From: Proteobacteria bacterium UBA1844 | Lineage (GTDB): Bacteria > Pseudomonadota > Gammaproteobacteria > Steroidobacterales > Woeseiaceae | Direction: 5' to 3' | DNA length: 46,770 nt | NCBI GenBank assembly: GCA_002338615.1 | Contig: DDIS01000096.1 | Span: 1 to 46,770 of the forward strand | In this document: positions 8,003 through 19,146 of the stretch, in pieces | How positions within the stretch are numbered: position 1 is the stretch's first letter | Layout of the letters: the number at the start of each line of letters is the position of its first letter | Program-made: the position numbers and the translations under genes | Notes under the pieces: generated by a model | The model's database searches: none | Seen by the model: only the letters and a program-made list of their open reading frames with translations | Told to the model about the DNA's origin: nothing

Positions 8003-8786
8003 CAGAATTCCAAGAGGCTCTAACCTTTTCCGACACCATAGAAACCAGAGTGTCTACCAGTCCGTCGTGGGCAGGGAGAAATACAGCGTCCAGTGATTCT
8101 ACCTCTAACTCGCGTTTGCCGCCTGTGACCTTGATCTCAAAGTTGACTAAGGGGCTGCTCGTCTTCTTATGTGTTCGACTGTCTATTGTGACGGTAAGTT
8201 CACCGATGTCATCATCTAGGGTACTCTGCATAAAGTACCTGAAGCCCTTTATGTCTGGCATCGGAGAGGGGTTGCTTCGCCAATTGAAGGCGGGGAATAT
8301 TTCGCCGATATCGCTCCAGTCTTCCCAAACATCCGGGTAGATGTGGTTGACGTAATTTAGTTCAAACCCTGTTACGAATTTGGGAGCTTTTTCCTCACTT
8401 TCAAGGAAGTCAATAAACGCCGAAAAATATTCTTTGAATATCGGATACAGAGCATCAAAACCCGGATAGGTGGTTTCCTCACCAACATCACGCCAATTGA
8501 ACATGAATCGATCATCTTGGATCTGAATAACTTGGCTGTTGTCTTTGTGAATCAACCAGATTCGATTTTCAGGCAATACACCATTCGCCAAATTAAAAGA
8601 CTTCGCGAGCTCTACTCTAGGAGCCGATTGGATCGTTGGGAATCTGTCCCTGAACTCGGACCAGAACAGGCCGATATGTGCCCCACCAAATCCAACTAGC
8701 TCTGGGAAAATGACTTGGAAGACGATTTCATTAAGAGGTGGCTTTTTAAATTTTATTTCGTTATTTGCCAAGATATGAGCCTCCAT
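7989..8786 (-). CDS. TIGR04255-family protein (sporadically distributed, function unknown)
   Basis: The 265-residue protein carries the family's recognisable blocks. These are KKPPLNEIVFQVIFPEL near residues 14-30, HIGLFWSEFRDRFP after it, then ENRIWLI with QIQDDRFMFNWRD (about 75-100), and a helical YPGFDALYPIFKEYF segment. The family is known for scattered occurrence in unrelated genomes and has no established activity. It is the first of three overlapping genes located just inside the presumed island boundary, a position that often carries defence or addiction modules. It lacks a signal peptide, so it acts in the cytoplasm. The start ATG at 8786 lies six bases after the stop of a small doubtful frame. 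Confidence 0.82.
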   Translation of the reverse strand: MEAHILANNEIKFKKPPLNEIVFQVIFPELVGFGGAHIGLFWSEFRDRFPTIQSAPRVELAKSFNLANGVLPENRIWLIHKDNSQVIQIQDDRFMFNWRDVGEETTYPGFDALYPIFKEYFSAFIDFLESEEKAPKFVTGFELNYVNHIYPDVWEDWSDIGEIFPAFNWRSNPSPMPDIKGFRYFMQSTLDDDIGELTVTIDSRTHKKTSSPLVNFEIKVTGGKRELEVESLDAVFLPAHDGLVDTLVSMVSEKVRASWNSDGST

Positions 8787-8792
8787 CGCAGG

Positions 8793-9029
8793 CTATTCTT
8801 GCACATTAGCAGCTTCAAGTGGAATCTGCATCGTTGCGGCATGCGAATACGACGACTCCCGACTCGAATTTGATGCCAAATTCACGGCACGAAATTGAAC
8901 AGATTGCCGATTTTTGAATGATTTCGTGAGGCCGGCAAACCCGAGGGAAGGCGTTAAGTCAACGGTAAGTTCTGACCCTTTCTTTGCACTGAGCTCGAGC
9001 GGCTGCTTTTCTCGATACCTGCCGCTCAA
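8793..9029 (-). CDS. Small hypothetical protein upstream of TIGR04255 gene (doubtful)
   Basis: A 78-codon frame ends six bases before the TIGR04255 start, so it could be a leader gene of that operon. Its sequence (KKGSELTVDLTPSLGFAGL in the middle) matches nothing I recognise. It has no clear ribosome-binding site and contains the REP-like 10-mer GTTCTGACCC (8969-8978) on the opposite strand. It may be a remnant or a chance frame between arsR and the operon. Confidence 0.25.
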   Translation of the reverse strand: MSGRYREKQPLELSAKKGSELTVDLTPSLGFAGLTKSFKNRQSVQFRAVNLASNSSRESSYSHAATMQIPLEAANVQE

Positions 9030-9077
9030 ACGTCTGCTATACGGAATTGATGACGGGCTGCAATCGGCTGCGGACCG

Positions 9078-9431
9078 TCAGGGACACGCAAGTTCCCTCG
9101 GCCTTAAGGCTAAGCGCCGAAAACGCTTCTCGTCTGCGGTGCAGACTTTATCCCCCGCCAAATCTCCGACAACGGCGTTGATCATCACATTAGTCCATGA
9201 CGGCAAGTCGTTTCGAAGCTGGTAGTAGATCCAGTTCGCTTCCCTACGATCACTGAGCAATTCTATGCTCTTTAAATTGGCGAGGGCTTTGGATGCAGAA
9301 GGCTGACTAATTTGGAGCGCTTCGGCCAACTCGCAAACACAGATTTCCTCGTTCGTTGCCAGCAAGTACAGGCAACGCAATCGAACTGGGTTGCTCAGCG
9401 CCGCGAACACTTTCGTCTTTTCTATATGCAC
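9078..9431 (-). CDS. arsR: ArsR-family arsenite-responsive repressor
   Basis: The 117-residue protein is a short winged-helix repressor. Cys31 and Cys33 in EICVCEL sit in the DNA-recognition helix region, the classic ArsR arsenite-binding site. The recognition helix follows (QISQPSASKALANL). Its C-terminus has extra cysteines. It is divergent from arsC-acr3, with AT-rich repeats between, so it should repress that operon and itself until As(III) or Sb(III) binds. Length is normal for the family. The gene points towards the TIGR04255 operon, but about 290 bases separate them. Confidence 0.93.
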   Translation of the reverse strand: MHIEKTKVFAALSNPVRLRCLYLLATNEEICVCELAEALQISQPSASKALANLKSIELLSDRREANWIYYQLRNDLPSWTNVMINAVVGDLAGDKVCTADEKRFRRLALRPRELACP

Positions 9432-9436
9432 TATGT

Positions 9437-9470
9437 GGAATATACTATTTATGGAATATAGAATATATCC
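9437..9470. promoter_or_regulatory. Probable ArsR operator region
   Basis: Two direct copies of GGAATATA (9437-9444 and 9453-9460) and an imperfect opposing TATATCC end at 9470 lie in the 85-base gap between arsR and arsC. The stretch is strongly AT-rich, unlike its surroundings, and is the only repeated sequence in the divergent region. ArsR binding is inferred. Confidence 0.45.
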
Positions 9471-9516
9471 TAGCCGAGACGGCGAAGGGTTTCAAAACAA
9501 AAAACAGGACGCCGAA

Positions 9517-9999
9517 ATGAAGATCCTATTCTTGTGCACTCACAACGCGTGTCGGAGCATCCTTTGCGAGGCGATCACCCGTGATCTTGCGAATGGCCAA
9601 ATTGAAGTGGCCAGTGCGGGCAGCGAGCCGTCAGGAGCGGTACATCGACAAACCCTACGCCACCTCGAAAAGAGGAGCTACCCAACGGCCAACTTACACA
9701 GCAAGGGTTTTGATGATGTGGCCGACTTCAAGCCCGACGCGGTGATTACCGTGTGCGATCGGGCGGCCAAAGAGCCTTGCCCCGTATGGCTTGGCTCAGC
9801 GATCAAAGCGCACTGGGGCCTGCCAGATCCCACGCGCCAGTCATCGGCGACGAAGATGCATCAGATGTTTGGCGAGGTGATCCTCACGATTGAACGGCGT
9901 ATCAAACAGCTACTGACCGAGCCGGATCTGAACTTGCCGAACCCTAAATTGCACGGATTATTGAAGCGTATTGGGGAGGACAATCATGGGATTGTTTGA
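9517..9999 (+). CDS. arsC: Arsenate reductase, low-molecular-weight phosphatase (thioredoxin-coupled) type
   Basis: The 160-residue cytosolic enzyme reduces arsenate to arsenite for export. The phosphatase-type loop C-x5-R is CTHNACR at residues 7-13. The later cysteine pair Cys80 and Cys88 ([13 protein letters not shown]) would form the relay disulfide resolved by thioredoxin, as in the S. aureus-type ArsC. GLPDPT carries the conserved DP loop. I start at the ATG at 9517; the longer in-frame extension back to 9391 overlaps the operator and arsR and is not credible. It overlaps the efflux gene by 14 bases. Confidence 0.94.
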   Translation: MKILFLCTHNACRSILCEAITRDLANGQIEVASAGSEPSGAVHRQTLRHLEKRSYPTANLHSKGFDDVADFKPDAVITVCDRAAKEPCPVWLGSAIKAHWGLPDPTRQSSATKMHQMFGEVILTIERRIKQLLTEPDLNLPNPKLHGLLKRIGEDNHGIV

Positions 10000-11014
10000 G
10001 CGTTATCTGTCGGTCTGGGTAGGGCTCTGTATTGTCGCGGGGGTTTTGTTGGGAAACTTGTTGCCTGGCGGGTTTCAAGCCATCGCACAGCTTGAGTACG
10101 CTCATGTAAATTTGGTGGTCGCTGTTCTCATCTGGATCATGATCTATCCAATGATGGTGCAGATCGATTTTTCGGCAATCAAGGACGTTGGCAAGAAGCC
10201 GAAGGGGCTTTTTCTGACACTTGTTGTGAATTGGTTAATCAAGCCATTCACCATGGCGGCGCTAGGCTGGCTCTTTTTCAAGGTGCTTTTTGTGGGCTGG
10301 GTTGATCCTCAGTCCGCGACGGAATATATCGCTGGGATGATATTGCTGGGAGTTGCGCCTTGCACGGCGATGGTATTCGTATGGAGTCAACTAACCGACG
10401 GCGATCCGAACTACACGCTGGTGCAAGTTTCGGTGAACGACATCATTATGGTGTTCGCTTTTGCACCGCTCGCCGCTCTGCTTCTGGGCGTAACTGACAT
10501 TGCAGTGCCCTGGGAGACGTTGCTGCTTTCGGTGGTTCTGTATGTGCTCCTTCCACTGATTGCAGGCGCACTAACTCGCCGTCGACTTGAAAGAAATGGG
10601 GACAATGGTCGCGTCGAGGTATTTGTCGGTAAGTTGAAGCCGTGGTCGGTGATTGGGTTACTTGCCACCGTGGTTCTGCTATTCGGATTTCAAGCCGAGA
10701 AGATTATCAATGAACCTGTGGTGATCGTGCTGATTGCGATACCGCTGCTAATCCAGACCTATGGCATCTTTGCCATTGCCTATGGCGCAGCAAAAGCTAT
10801 GAAGCTGCCCCATAATATTGCAGCTCCGGCATGTCTCATCGGTACTTCAAACTTCTTTGAGCTGGCAGTCGCTGTCGCTATTTCGCTATTCGGTCTAAAT
10901 TCAGGGGCGGCGCTGGCTACTGTGGTGGGTGTCCTTGTCGAAGTTCCTGTGATGCTGTCGCTTGTCGCCATGGTCAATCGGACAGGTCATTGGTTTAACA
11001 ACGGTCAGGCCTGA
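9986..11014 (+). CDS. acr3: ACR3-family arsenite efflux permease
   Basis: The 342-residue inner-membrane protein has about ten hydrophobic segments. The conserved cysteine block [14 protein letters not shown] (Cys126) of ACR3 transporters is required for arsenite transport in studied members. It would extrude the arsenite made by ArsC using the proton motive force. The ATG at 9986 follows GGGGAGGA with about five bases between. An in-frame ATG at 9971 lies within arsC and has poorer spacing. A hairpin with trailing T residues follows the stop at 11014, so arsC-acr3 ends there. Acr3 rather than ArsB is called from these motifs and the length. Confidence 0.93.
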   Translation: MGLFERYLSVWVGLCIVAGVLLGNLLPGGFQAIAQLEYAHVNLVVAVLIWIMIYPMMVQIDFSAIKDVGKKPKGLFLTLVVNWLIKPFTMAALGWLFFKVLFVGWVDPQSATEYIAGMILLGVAPCTAMVFVWSQLTDGDPNYTLVQVSVNDIIMVFAFAPLAALLLGVTDIAVPWETLLLSVVLYVLLPLIAGALTRRRLERNGDNGRVEVFVGKLKPWSVIGLLATVVLLFGFQAEKIINEPVVIVLIAIPLLIQTYGIFAIAYGAAKAMKLPHNIAAPACLIGTSNFFELAVAVAISLFGLNSGAALATVVGVLVEVPVMLSLVAMVNRTGHWFNNGQA

Positions 11015-11018
11015 CAGA

Positions 11019-11038
11019 AAAACGCTACGAAGCGTTTT
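11019..11038 (+). terminator. Rho-independent terminator of the ars operon
   Basis: AAAACGCT, loop ACGA, AGCGTTTT gives a perfect 8-bp stem starting five bases after the acr3 stop. The right arm itself provides the U-tract. Confidence 0.7.
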
Positions 11039-11044
11039 CGGCGA

Positions 11045-11118
11045 ATGTCCGCTTTGAGTAGTAGCAGAAATTATAACGCGAACCAGCCGACTGTGGCCTT
11101 ACGGCCACAAGCGGACAT
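11045..11118. repeat. Long-spaced inverted repeat in non-coding DNA
   Basis: ATGTCCGCTT (11045-11054) and AAGCGGACAT (11109-11118) are perfect 10-bp inverted copies with 54 bases between. The interval contains a smaller GTGGCC/GGCCAC hairpin. The interval 11015-11215 holds no gene; otherwise only the terminator just before this repeat stands out. Confidence 0.5.
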
Positions 11119-11215
11119 GGCGGTTGTGACTCTTGGAAGCTGTCCTCGACTTTTGCAAGGGGATTAATCGTTCTGGGTGCGAGCGGGTAGAATTTGGACA
11201 CGACTGAATACAAAG

Positions 11216-11653
11216 TTACGACACTTCCCCAGCGGCCGGCGCGGCAACACAAACATGATCGCGGGAATGTTCGTGATAGAACACTCGCACGACGCTGCCG
11301 GGTGGAGGTATTTGTTGGAAGTGAAACGAGTACGGTTTGCGAGTATGACGAGCTGCCATGCGCTGTCGCGTTGTGAATCAATCCCTTGCTATCCTTTCCG
11401 GTTGGTTTATGAAAGCATGGACGTGACCAAAGAGAGGGGATCTGGTCACCGGCCTTGGGACAATCTCGCCGCGCAATACCACATCTTTATCGTCAGACCA
11501 GAAATTTGCTGATGCAACGCGGCCATAAGATGTCGGTTCGAGCTCAATCTCGACGCCGGAGTCGGGAATGTAGGTTGGTATCCAGCTGCACGACGCGGTA
11601 ATGGATGCAACGACAACAAATAATATGCGACTAACAATATGTTGGATGGTCAT
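11216..11653 (-). pseudogene. Exported lipoprotein (paralogue of those at 31434 and 31970) interrupted by one TGA
   Basis: The frame starts with a lipoprotein signal (IVSRILFVVVASITASC) and continues SWIPTYIPDSGVEIE, then SANFWSDDKDVVLRGEI and GHVHAFI. It then meets TGA at 11380-11378. The same frame continues without shift as TTRQRMAARHTRK, PPPGSVVRV and DHVC to a TAA at 11218-11216, matching the second half of the two paralogues. The TGA sits exactly where both paralogues have a conserved cysteine, one base away from TGC or TGT. A nonsense mutation is the simplest explanation; recoding as selenocysteine is a remote alternative. It is the last gene of the dmeF-czc operon, and its role is unknown. 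Confidence 0.75.
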
Positions 11654-11654
11654 T

Positions 11655-12608
11655 TCACGTCCTTCCTGTTGAATCTGCCTCGTGGTTTTCACATTGGTGG
11701 ACCTCAACAATTGCATGAACAACATTGATATTGGTTGGCAGCAATGCTTTGTAGTGCGAGGGAGGTTTCGGCTGGTCGCTGACAACGGTTATCTGCGCCG
11801 AGAAGATGCCGTGGCCAATGCTCCAGAGGTGCAAGTCGGTAACGCGATCATTCGTCCCTTGCTCAATGCTGTCTTGCAGTGCCTTGACGTTGTTCTTGTC
11901 GGCTTGCCAGTCGAGCAGCACGCGCGAAGACTGTCGAATTAGTCCGATGGACCAACTCGCGACCAGCGCCGCTCCGACGATGCCCATGGCCGGATCGAGC
12001 CAGTTTGCCCCCCAGAACTTCCCGGCAAGCAGCGCGACGATTGCGAGTATCGACGTCAGCGCGTCAGCGAGCACGTGCAGATAGGCCCCCCGCAGGTTGT
12101 GATCATGATGGTGGTCATGATCTTGGTCATGGTCGTCGCCGTGGCTGTGAGGCGTCGAAGAGAGGAGCCAGGCGCTGAAGCCATTCACTACTAGGCCAAC
12201 AACGGCAACAATCAGCGCCTGGTCGAAGGAGATATCGACCGGGCTGATCAGTCGATCCACGCTCTCTGTGGCCATGACCACCGCAAAGCCGAGCAACAGG
12301 ACGGCGCTCGCGAATCCCGCTAGACTATTAATCTTGCCAACACCAAAGCTAAACCGCTGATCGGCCGCGAGACGTCGCGCGATTACATAGGCAAACACCG
12401 CAATGCCGAGCGCCGTGGCATGTGATGCCATATGTAGACCATCGGCGAGCAAAGCCATGGAGCCGTAAATCACACCGGCTGTGATCTCGACCACCATCAT
12501 GACGGCGGTTAGCAATACAACCATCAACGTTCGTTGTTCGCCGGGCTTTTGTTGATCCTGCCCGAAAACGTGCTCGTGGCGCCAGGCGCCCTGATTATGC
12601 GTGTGCAT
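11655..12608 (-). CDS. dmeF: Cation diffusion facilitator, DmeF-like (Co/Ni efflux)
   Basis: The 317-residue inner-membrane protein has six hydrophobic segments. The two metal-site motifs are ADGLHMASHA (transmembrane segment 2) and HVLADALTSI (segment 5). A His/Asp-rich loop between segments 4 and 5 (HSHGDDHDQDHDHHHDH) is a metal-collecting loop typical of this family. The N-terminus with MHTHNQ and HEHVFGQD, and the ADGLHMASHA variant, match DmeF-type members that export cobalt and nickel in exchange for protons. It follows the RND pump gene by 13 bases, so cytosolic export by DmeF can feed periplasmic removal by the CzcCBA-type complex. The exact metal is inferred. Confidence 0.88.
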   Translation of the reverse strand: MHTHNQGAWRHEHVFGQDQQKPGEQRTLMVVLLTAVMMVVEITAGVIYGSMALLADGLHMASHATALGIAVFAYVIARRLAADQRFSFGVGKINSLAGFASAVLLLGFAVVMATESVDRLISPVDISFDQALIVAVVGLVVNGFSAWLLSSTPHSHGDDHDQDHDHHHDHNLRGAYLHVLADALTSILAIVALLAGKFWGANWLDPAMGIVGAALVASWSIGLIRQSSRVLLDWQADKNNVKALQDSIEQGTNDRVTDLHLWSIGHGIFSAQITVVSDQPKPPSHYKALLPTNINVVHAIVEVHQCENHEADSTGRT

Positions 12609-12621
12609 TTATCGTTTCCTT

Positions 12622-15738
<3,117 letters not shown>

Positions 15739-16989
15739 TCAGTGGTCGTGGGAAGCGCCGGACTTTTCGATGTCGGCTTTAACGAGATAACTATTGGTGG
15801 TGACATAGCGCGTACCGGCATCAAGTCCGCCCAACACCTCTATCCACTCGCCGTCCTGCCGGCCAAGTTCGAGCATTCGCACCTCGTACTCGTCACCAAT
15901 TTGCGCATAGACGACAGTAAAATCACGGAAGCTTTGCAGGCCTGTGCGTTTCACGGCGAGCGGTACGTTGTGCTCGGCAATTTCGATTTCCGCCGTTATG
16001 TTCGTGCCGGGTACCAACGCCCCGTCCGGGTTTTCGAGTACCACGCGCGCTAGCACCGACTGGTTGGGTTGGGCGATTGTGCTTATACGTGAAACGACGC
16101 CGTCCCATTCCATTTCGCCGGCCGCGCCGTGCACGGTGACCCGCGCACCTTCACGAACCCGAGCGCGATTCGACGGAAAGACCGCTAACTCCGCCCACAC
16201 TGTGCTGCTGTCAACTATCGTGAATAGTTCCCTGCCGTCGGTTTGTTCGCCGGGGTTGGCCGCTCGCTCCGTCAGGATTCCGCCAATCGGTGCCGTTAAC
16301 GTGTAGGTGTTCAAGCTTTCGTTACTTTCGATCGTAGCGAGCGCTTGTCCTTTTCGAACTGTATCGCCTGCGGATACTTGTACAGACTGAATCGTGCCAT
16401 TGAAGCGTGCGCTAACCGACCGATGCTGCTCGCGATTGGGTTCGACGCGACCATAGACCGTGATGGTTTCTTTGATCACAGCCTCGCCCGCTAGCTCGGT
16501 TTCAAGTCCAAACGCCTTGGCAATTTCCGCCCCGATTAACGTGCGGCCCTCAAAATTGTCGTACGACCAGATGTGGGTCCGCCCGCGATACTTGGCCTCG
16601 ATCGAAACGATAAAGGAATGCGGTTCGTAGATGACAGTGTCGCCACGTAAAAAGTCGTCCTGGCGGGCAAAGCCGATTTCATCTTTCACATCGCCCAGCC
16701 GAGTCAGGGTTACATGCAAGTCGACGTCTCTGGGTGCGACAGGTGCACCGGCGTCGGTCACCCAAACGCGAAACTCCGGCGGTACGCCAGTCTCAAAGAT
16801 CGCAAGTTCGAGTACAAAATCACCGTCCACCAACAGCCGGCCGTTGTGCGGGCCTTTGGCGGGTTCAGCTTCGGCCGTCTCGCCGTGACCGCCCTGTGCT
16901 GAGCTCTCACTATCAGAGCCGGCGCCGCTACAACCGCTAACCCCAACCAACAAGGCAACGAGCCCGATCATCATCTGTATCTTTTTCAT
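15739..16989 (-). CDS. czcB: RND membrane-fusion protein, CzcB type (lipoprotein)
   Basis: The roughly 416-residue periplasmic adaptor is lipid-anchored: the signal ends LVALLVGVSGC. After a His/Glu-rich linker comes the CzcB-specific N-terminal domain (GPHNGRLLVDGDFVLELAIFE). The barrel-sandwich lipoyl half-motifs follow (ARFNGTIQSVQVSAGDTVRKG and LTAPIGGILTERAANPGE). The C-terminus ends in a His pair (GASHDH). It links the pump to the CzcC-like channel and may deliver metal to the pump. I chose the ATG at 16989, with GAGG six bases before it. The ATG at 17001, which overlaps the upstream stop as ATGA, is possible and adds four residues. Confidence 0.9.
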   Translation of the reverse strand: MKKIQMMIGLVALLVGVSGCSGAGSDSESSAQGGHGETAEAEPAKGPHNGRLLVDGDFVLELAIFETGVPPEFRVWVTDAGAPVAPRDVDLHVTLTRLGDVKDEIGFARQDDFLRGDTVIYEPHSFIVSIEAKYRGRTHIWSYDNFEGRTLIGAEIAKAFGLETELAGEAVIKETITVYGRVEPNREQHRSVSARFNGTIQSVQVSAGDTVRKGQALATIESNESLNTYTLTAPIGGILTERAANPGEQTDGRELFTIVDSSTVWAELAVFPSNRARVREGARVTVHGAAGEMEWDGVVSRISTIAQPNQSVLARVVLENPDGALVPGTNITAEIEIAEHNVPLAVKRTGLQSFRDFTVVYAQIGDEYEVRMLELGRQDGEWIEVLGGLDAGTRYVTTNSYLVKADIEKSGASHDH

Positions 16990-16997
16990 CGTAAACC

Positions 16998-18278
16998 TCA
17001 TGGGTAGGAGACCGCCGACGCTGCAGGGGTCCCGGTCAATCGTTCGATCTCTATTACGTGACGGTGGGCATCGATGCTCGACTCCACCAGCGCTGTCCGA
17101 GTGTCCAACAGTTCGGCTTGCACGACCCGTAGTTCGAAATAGCCGTAGCGTCCTGCGGCGTAAGCGCGCTCAGTTTCATTCAGCGCCCGCTCGATGCGTG
17201 GAAGAATTTCTTCGCGTAGCGCGGCCGCTCGATGCAAGCTGTGCTCCAACTCTTGATACAAGGCGAATAATTGCGTTTCGATCTGCACACGGGTAGCGGC
17301 TCGATCCGCATCGGTCATCGCAAGTTGGGCACGGGCTTCCGATATCCGGCCCTGATTGCGGTTCCTTGTAGCTAAAGGAATTGTGATACCCGCGATGAAG
17401 GCCTGGTCATCACTTCGCTCCAGGCGACGGACGCCCGCGGTCAACTGCCAGTTCGGTTTCGCCTGAGTCTCGGCCAGTCTCAGCTCCGCCTCACGCAAAC
17501 GTTTTTCATTCAGATAGCGGGACAGGTCCGGGTTTTGCTCCAGCCGATCGAGAAGACTGGCATAGCTATCCGGAGTAGGTAGCTGATGCACGTCACCACT
17601 CACACGAGCAAAATCGGGCCGTGTATCGCCCCACTGTGCAGACAATCGCCGGTGGGATGTCCGTAATTCGTGTTCGATTTCCTCCCGGTCGAGGCGCATG
17701 CGAGCGAGCTCGGCTTCCGCCCGCGCCAGATCAGCCGCCGGCGTGCGTCCTGCTTGTACACGCTTCTTTACTGCCGCTGCCGTTTGCTCCGCGAGCGCAA
17801 CCGCATCGTCGGTTTGAATAAGACGCTCCTGAAGTGCAAGCGTATCGAGGAACACGCGAGCGGTTTCGGCTGCCGCATCCAGACGTTGAATCTCTGCCTC
17901 GGTTTCGAGTAGCGAGATGCCGGCACGCGCTGCATCGACGCGGCGTTCGCGTTTACCGCGCTCCAATACCCAGGCAAGACTTAGCGTCGTCTCAGCGCCG
18001 TCGATACCCTGAAAGTCACCGGAACCGGCTGCGTTTTCAACGAGCAGTCCTAATTCTGGATTGGGTTTCAATTCCGCTTGTTGAAGGCGGCCCTGTTGGG
18101 CGCGTAGCTGATAACCATAGGCAATCAAGCGAGGATTGCTCTCGAGCGTTCTCGCAACGGCCGCATCCAATTTCAAAGCGATCTGCTCGCTCGCAGATGC
18201 CGACTGAGCGCAACTGGCTGTGCTGCCTATCGCCAGCAAGCACAGAAGAGTGACTCGACACGTGAGTGATAGCCACAT
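16998..18278 (-). CDS. czcC: Outer-membrane efflux factor, CzcC/TolC type
   Basis: The 426-residue exported protein has a signal sequence ending near residue 25. It then has the long amphipathic helices of TolC-family channels in two internal repeats (ARTLESNPRLIAYGYQLRAQ and RLEQNPDLSRYLNEKRLREA). The family block GKRERRVDAARAG is present. As the first component of the CzcCBA-type complex, it forms the outer-membrane exit duct. It is followed by the adaptor gene with a one-to-four base junction and preceded by a small His-rich membrane protein. Coiled-coil content and length are normal. Confidence 0.9.
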   Translation of the reverse strand: MWLSLTCRVTLLCLLAIGSTASCAQSASASEQIALKLDAAVARTLESNPRLIAYGYQLRAQQGRLQQAELKPNPELGLLVENAAGSGDFQGIDGAETTLSLAWVLERGKRERRVDAARAGISLLETEAEIQRLDAAAETARVFLDTLALQERLIQTDDAVALAEQTAAAVKKRVQAGRTPAADLARAEAELARMRLDREEIEHELRTSHRRLSAQWGDTRPDFARVSGDVHQLPTPDSYASLLDRLEQNPDLSRYLNEKRLREAELRLAETQAKPNWQLTAGVRRLERSDDQAFIAGITIPLATRNRNQGRISEARAQLAMTDADRAATRVQIETQLFALYQELEHSLHRAAALREEILPRIERALNETERAYAAGRYGYFELRVVQAELLDTRTALVESSIDAHRHVIEIERLTGTPAASAVSYP

Positions 18279-18375
18279 AAAAACTTCTCCCTACGCGTTC
18301 TGTTGAACGCACTCATCAAAGAAATAAGACACCAGAACAACCAAAGCTGCCCGAGAATGCCTCATGCAATATTGT

Positions 18376-18732
18376 TTAGGGAGTGAGGGGAGGTGCGCGC
18401 AGTGGCGGTCGCCAGCGTGATCGTCGGCGTAAGGGAATTAGAGTAGTCGGAGGTGGCCACAGTGTGTGAAGTACCCAGACAATGGCCAGTGCGACGGGCA
18501 AGATCGCCATAAGGACCGGCATGATCTTCGACCACACGATGCCAAAATCAATCAGTGACACATCGACATCTGCAGTGTGGTCGTGCCCGTCCGACCCCAC
18601 GTCGTGTACATGCGTGCCGTGCAATGCAGCGCCATCGCCAAGATCGCCAGCGTGTAGATGTAGTCCGCTAAATTGCATCAAAAGTAGTGCAACGACGGCA
18701 AGGACGACGATGGGCAAGGACGCGAATTTCAT
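18376..18732 (-). CDS. Small His-rich membrane protein heading the czc operon
   Basis: The roughly 118-residue protein has a signal anchor (SLPIVVLAVVALLLM), then a short His/Asp-rich periplasmic stretch (HLHAGDLGDG, GTHVHDVGSDGHDHTADVD), a second hydrophobic segment and a basic Pro/Arg-rich tail. No named family comes to mind. Position at the head of a CzcCBA-DmeF operon and periplasmic histidines suggest metal sensing or buffering. I start at ATG 18732, since the upstream in-frame extension lacks a signal-like start. Compare the CzcI-like protein at 42880, which holds the equivalent position in the second metal operon. Confidence 0.7.
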   Translation of the reverse strand: MKFASLPIVVLAVVALLLMQFSGLHLHAGDLGDGAALHGTHVHDVGSDGHDHTADVDVSLIDFGIVWSKIMPVLMAILPVALAIVWVLHTLWPPPTTLIPLRRRSRWRPPLRAPPLTP

Positions 18733-19146
18733 CGGCTCGACTATACCGGACGAGTGCCAGAATGCACAATTCAATGAAATTTCCATCACGCGAACCCGTG
18801 TGAGGCCTAGTCAATATGGGCCAGGAGTTCGGTATTTGAGCGTCTGGTGTTGGGTGCGTTGCGACCACTGAGAGCCGACCGGAAGCAGCCGTTCGCGAGC
18901 GGCAAATTTTGGGATCACCCTGAAAGGTCGAGAGGCAAATACTGGCCGGCAGTGCTCTGTGTTGCACCCTTTCATGCCGCCCTGAAATTCGCTTTCTGTT
19001 ACTCCGCTTGCGCCTTCGATCGAAATGAGCACCTTATCTTCGGGGTCCCATATACTCCGATCGGCGAGCACTATAGTCGCGGCTGGGCCAGGTAGATGTC
19101 GCGGTAAGGACTTGCCTGTTCGACATTCGGCGGCCAATATGACTCC
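18733..19146. other. Divergent non-coding region (414 bases)
   Basis: This separates the minus-strand czc operon from the plus-strand AraC-type gene and should hold both promoters. Frames on both strands (for example 18811-19137 minus) have no recognisable protein features. I see no clear operator, terminator or repeat. A metal-responsive regulator for the czc operon is not encoded next to it. Confidence 0.5.

Noticed and set aside
11025..11381. 118-codon minus frame after the ars operon
   Set aside because: It is out of frame with the lipoprotein pseudogene, which explains the same bases by homology to its paralogues. The rest covers the inverted repeat.
18811..19137. 108-codon minus frame in the czc/AraC divergent region
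   Set aside because: There is no domain, signal or ribosome site, it crosses the likely promoters of two genes, and composition is unremarkable.
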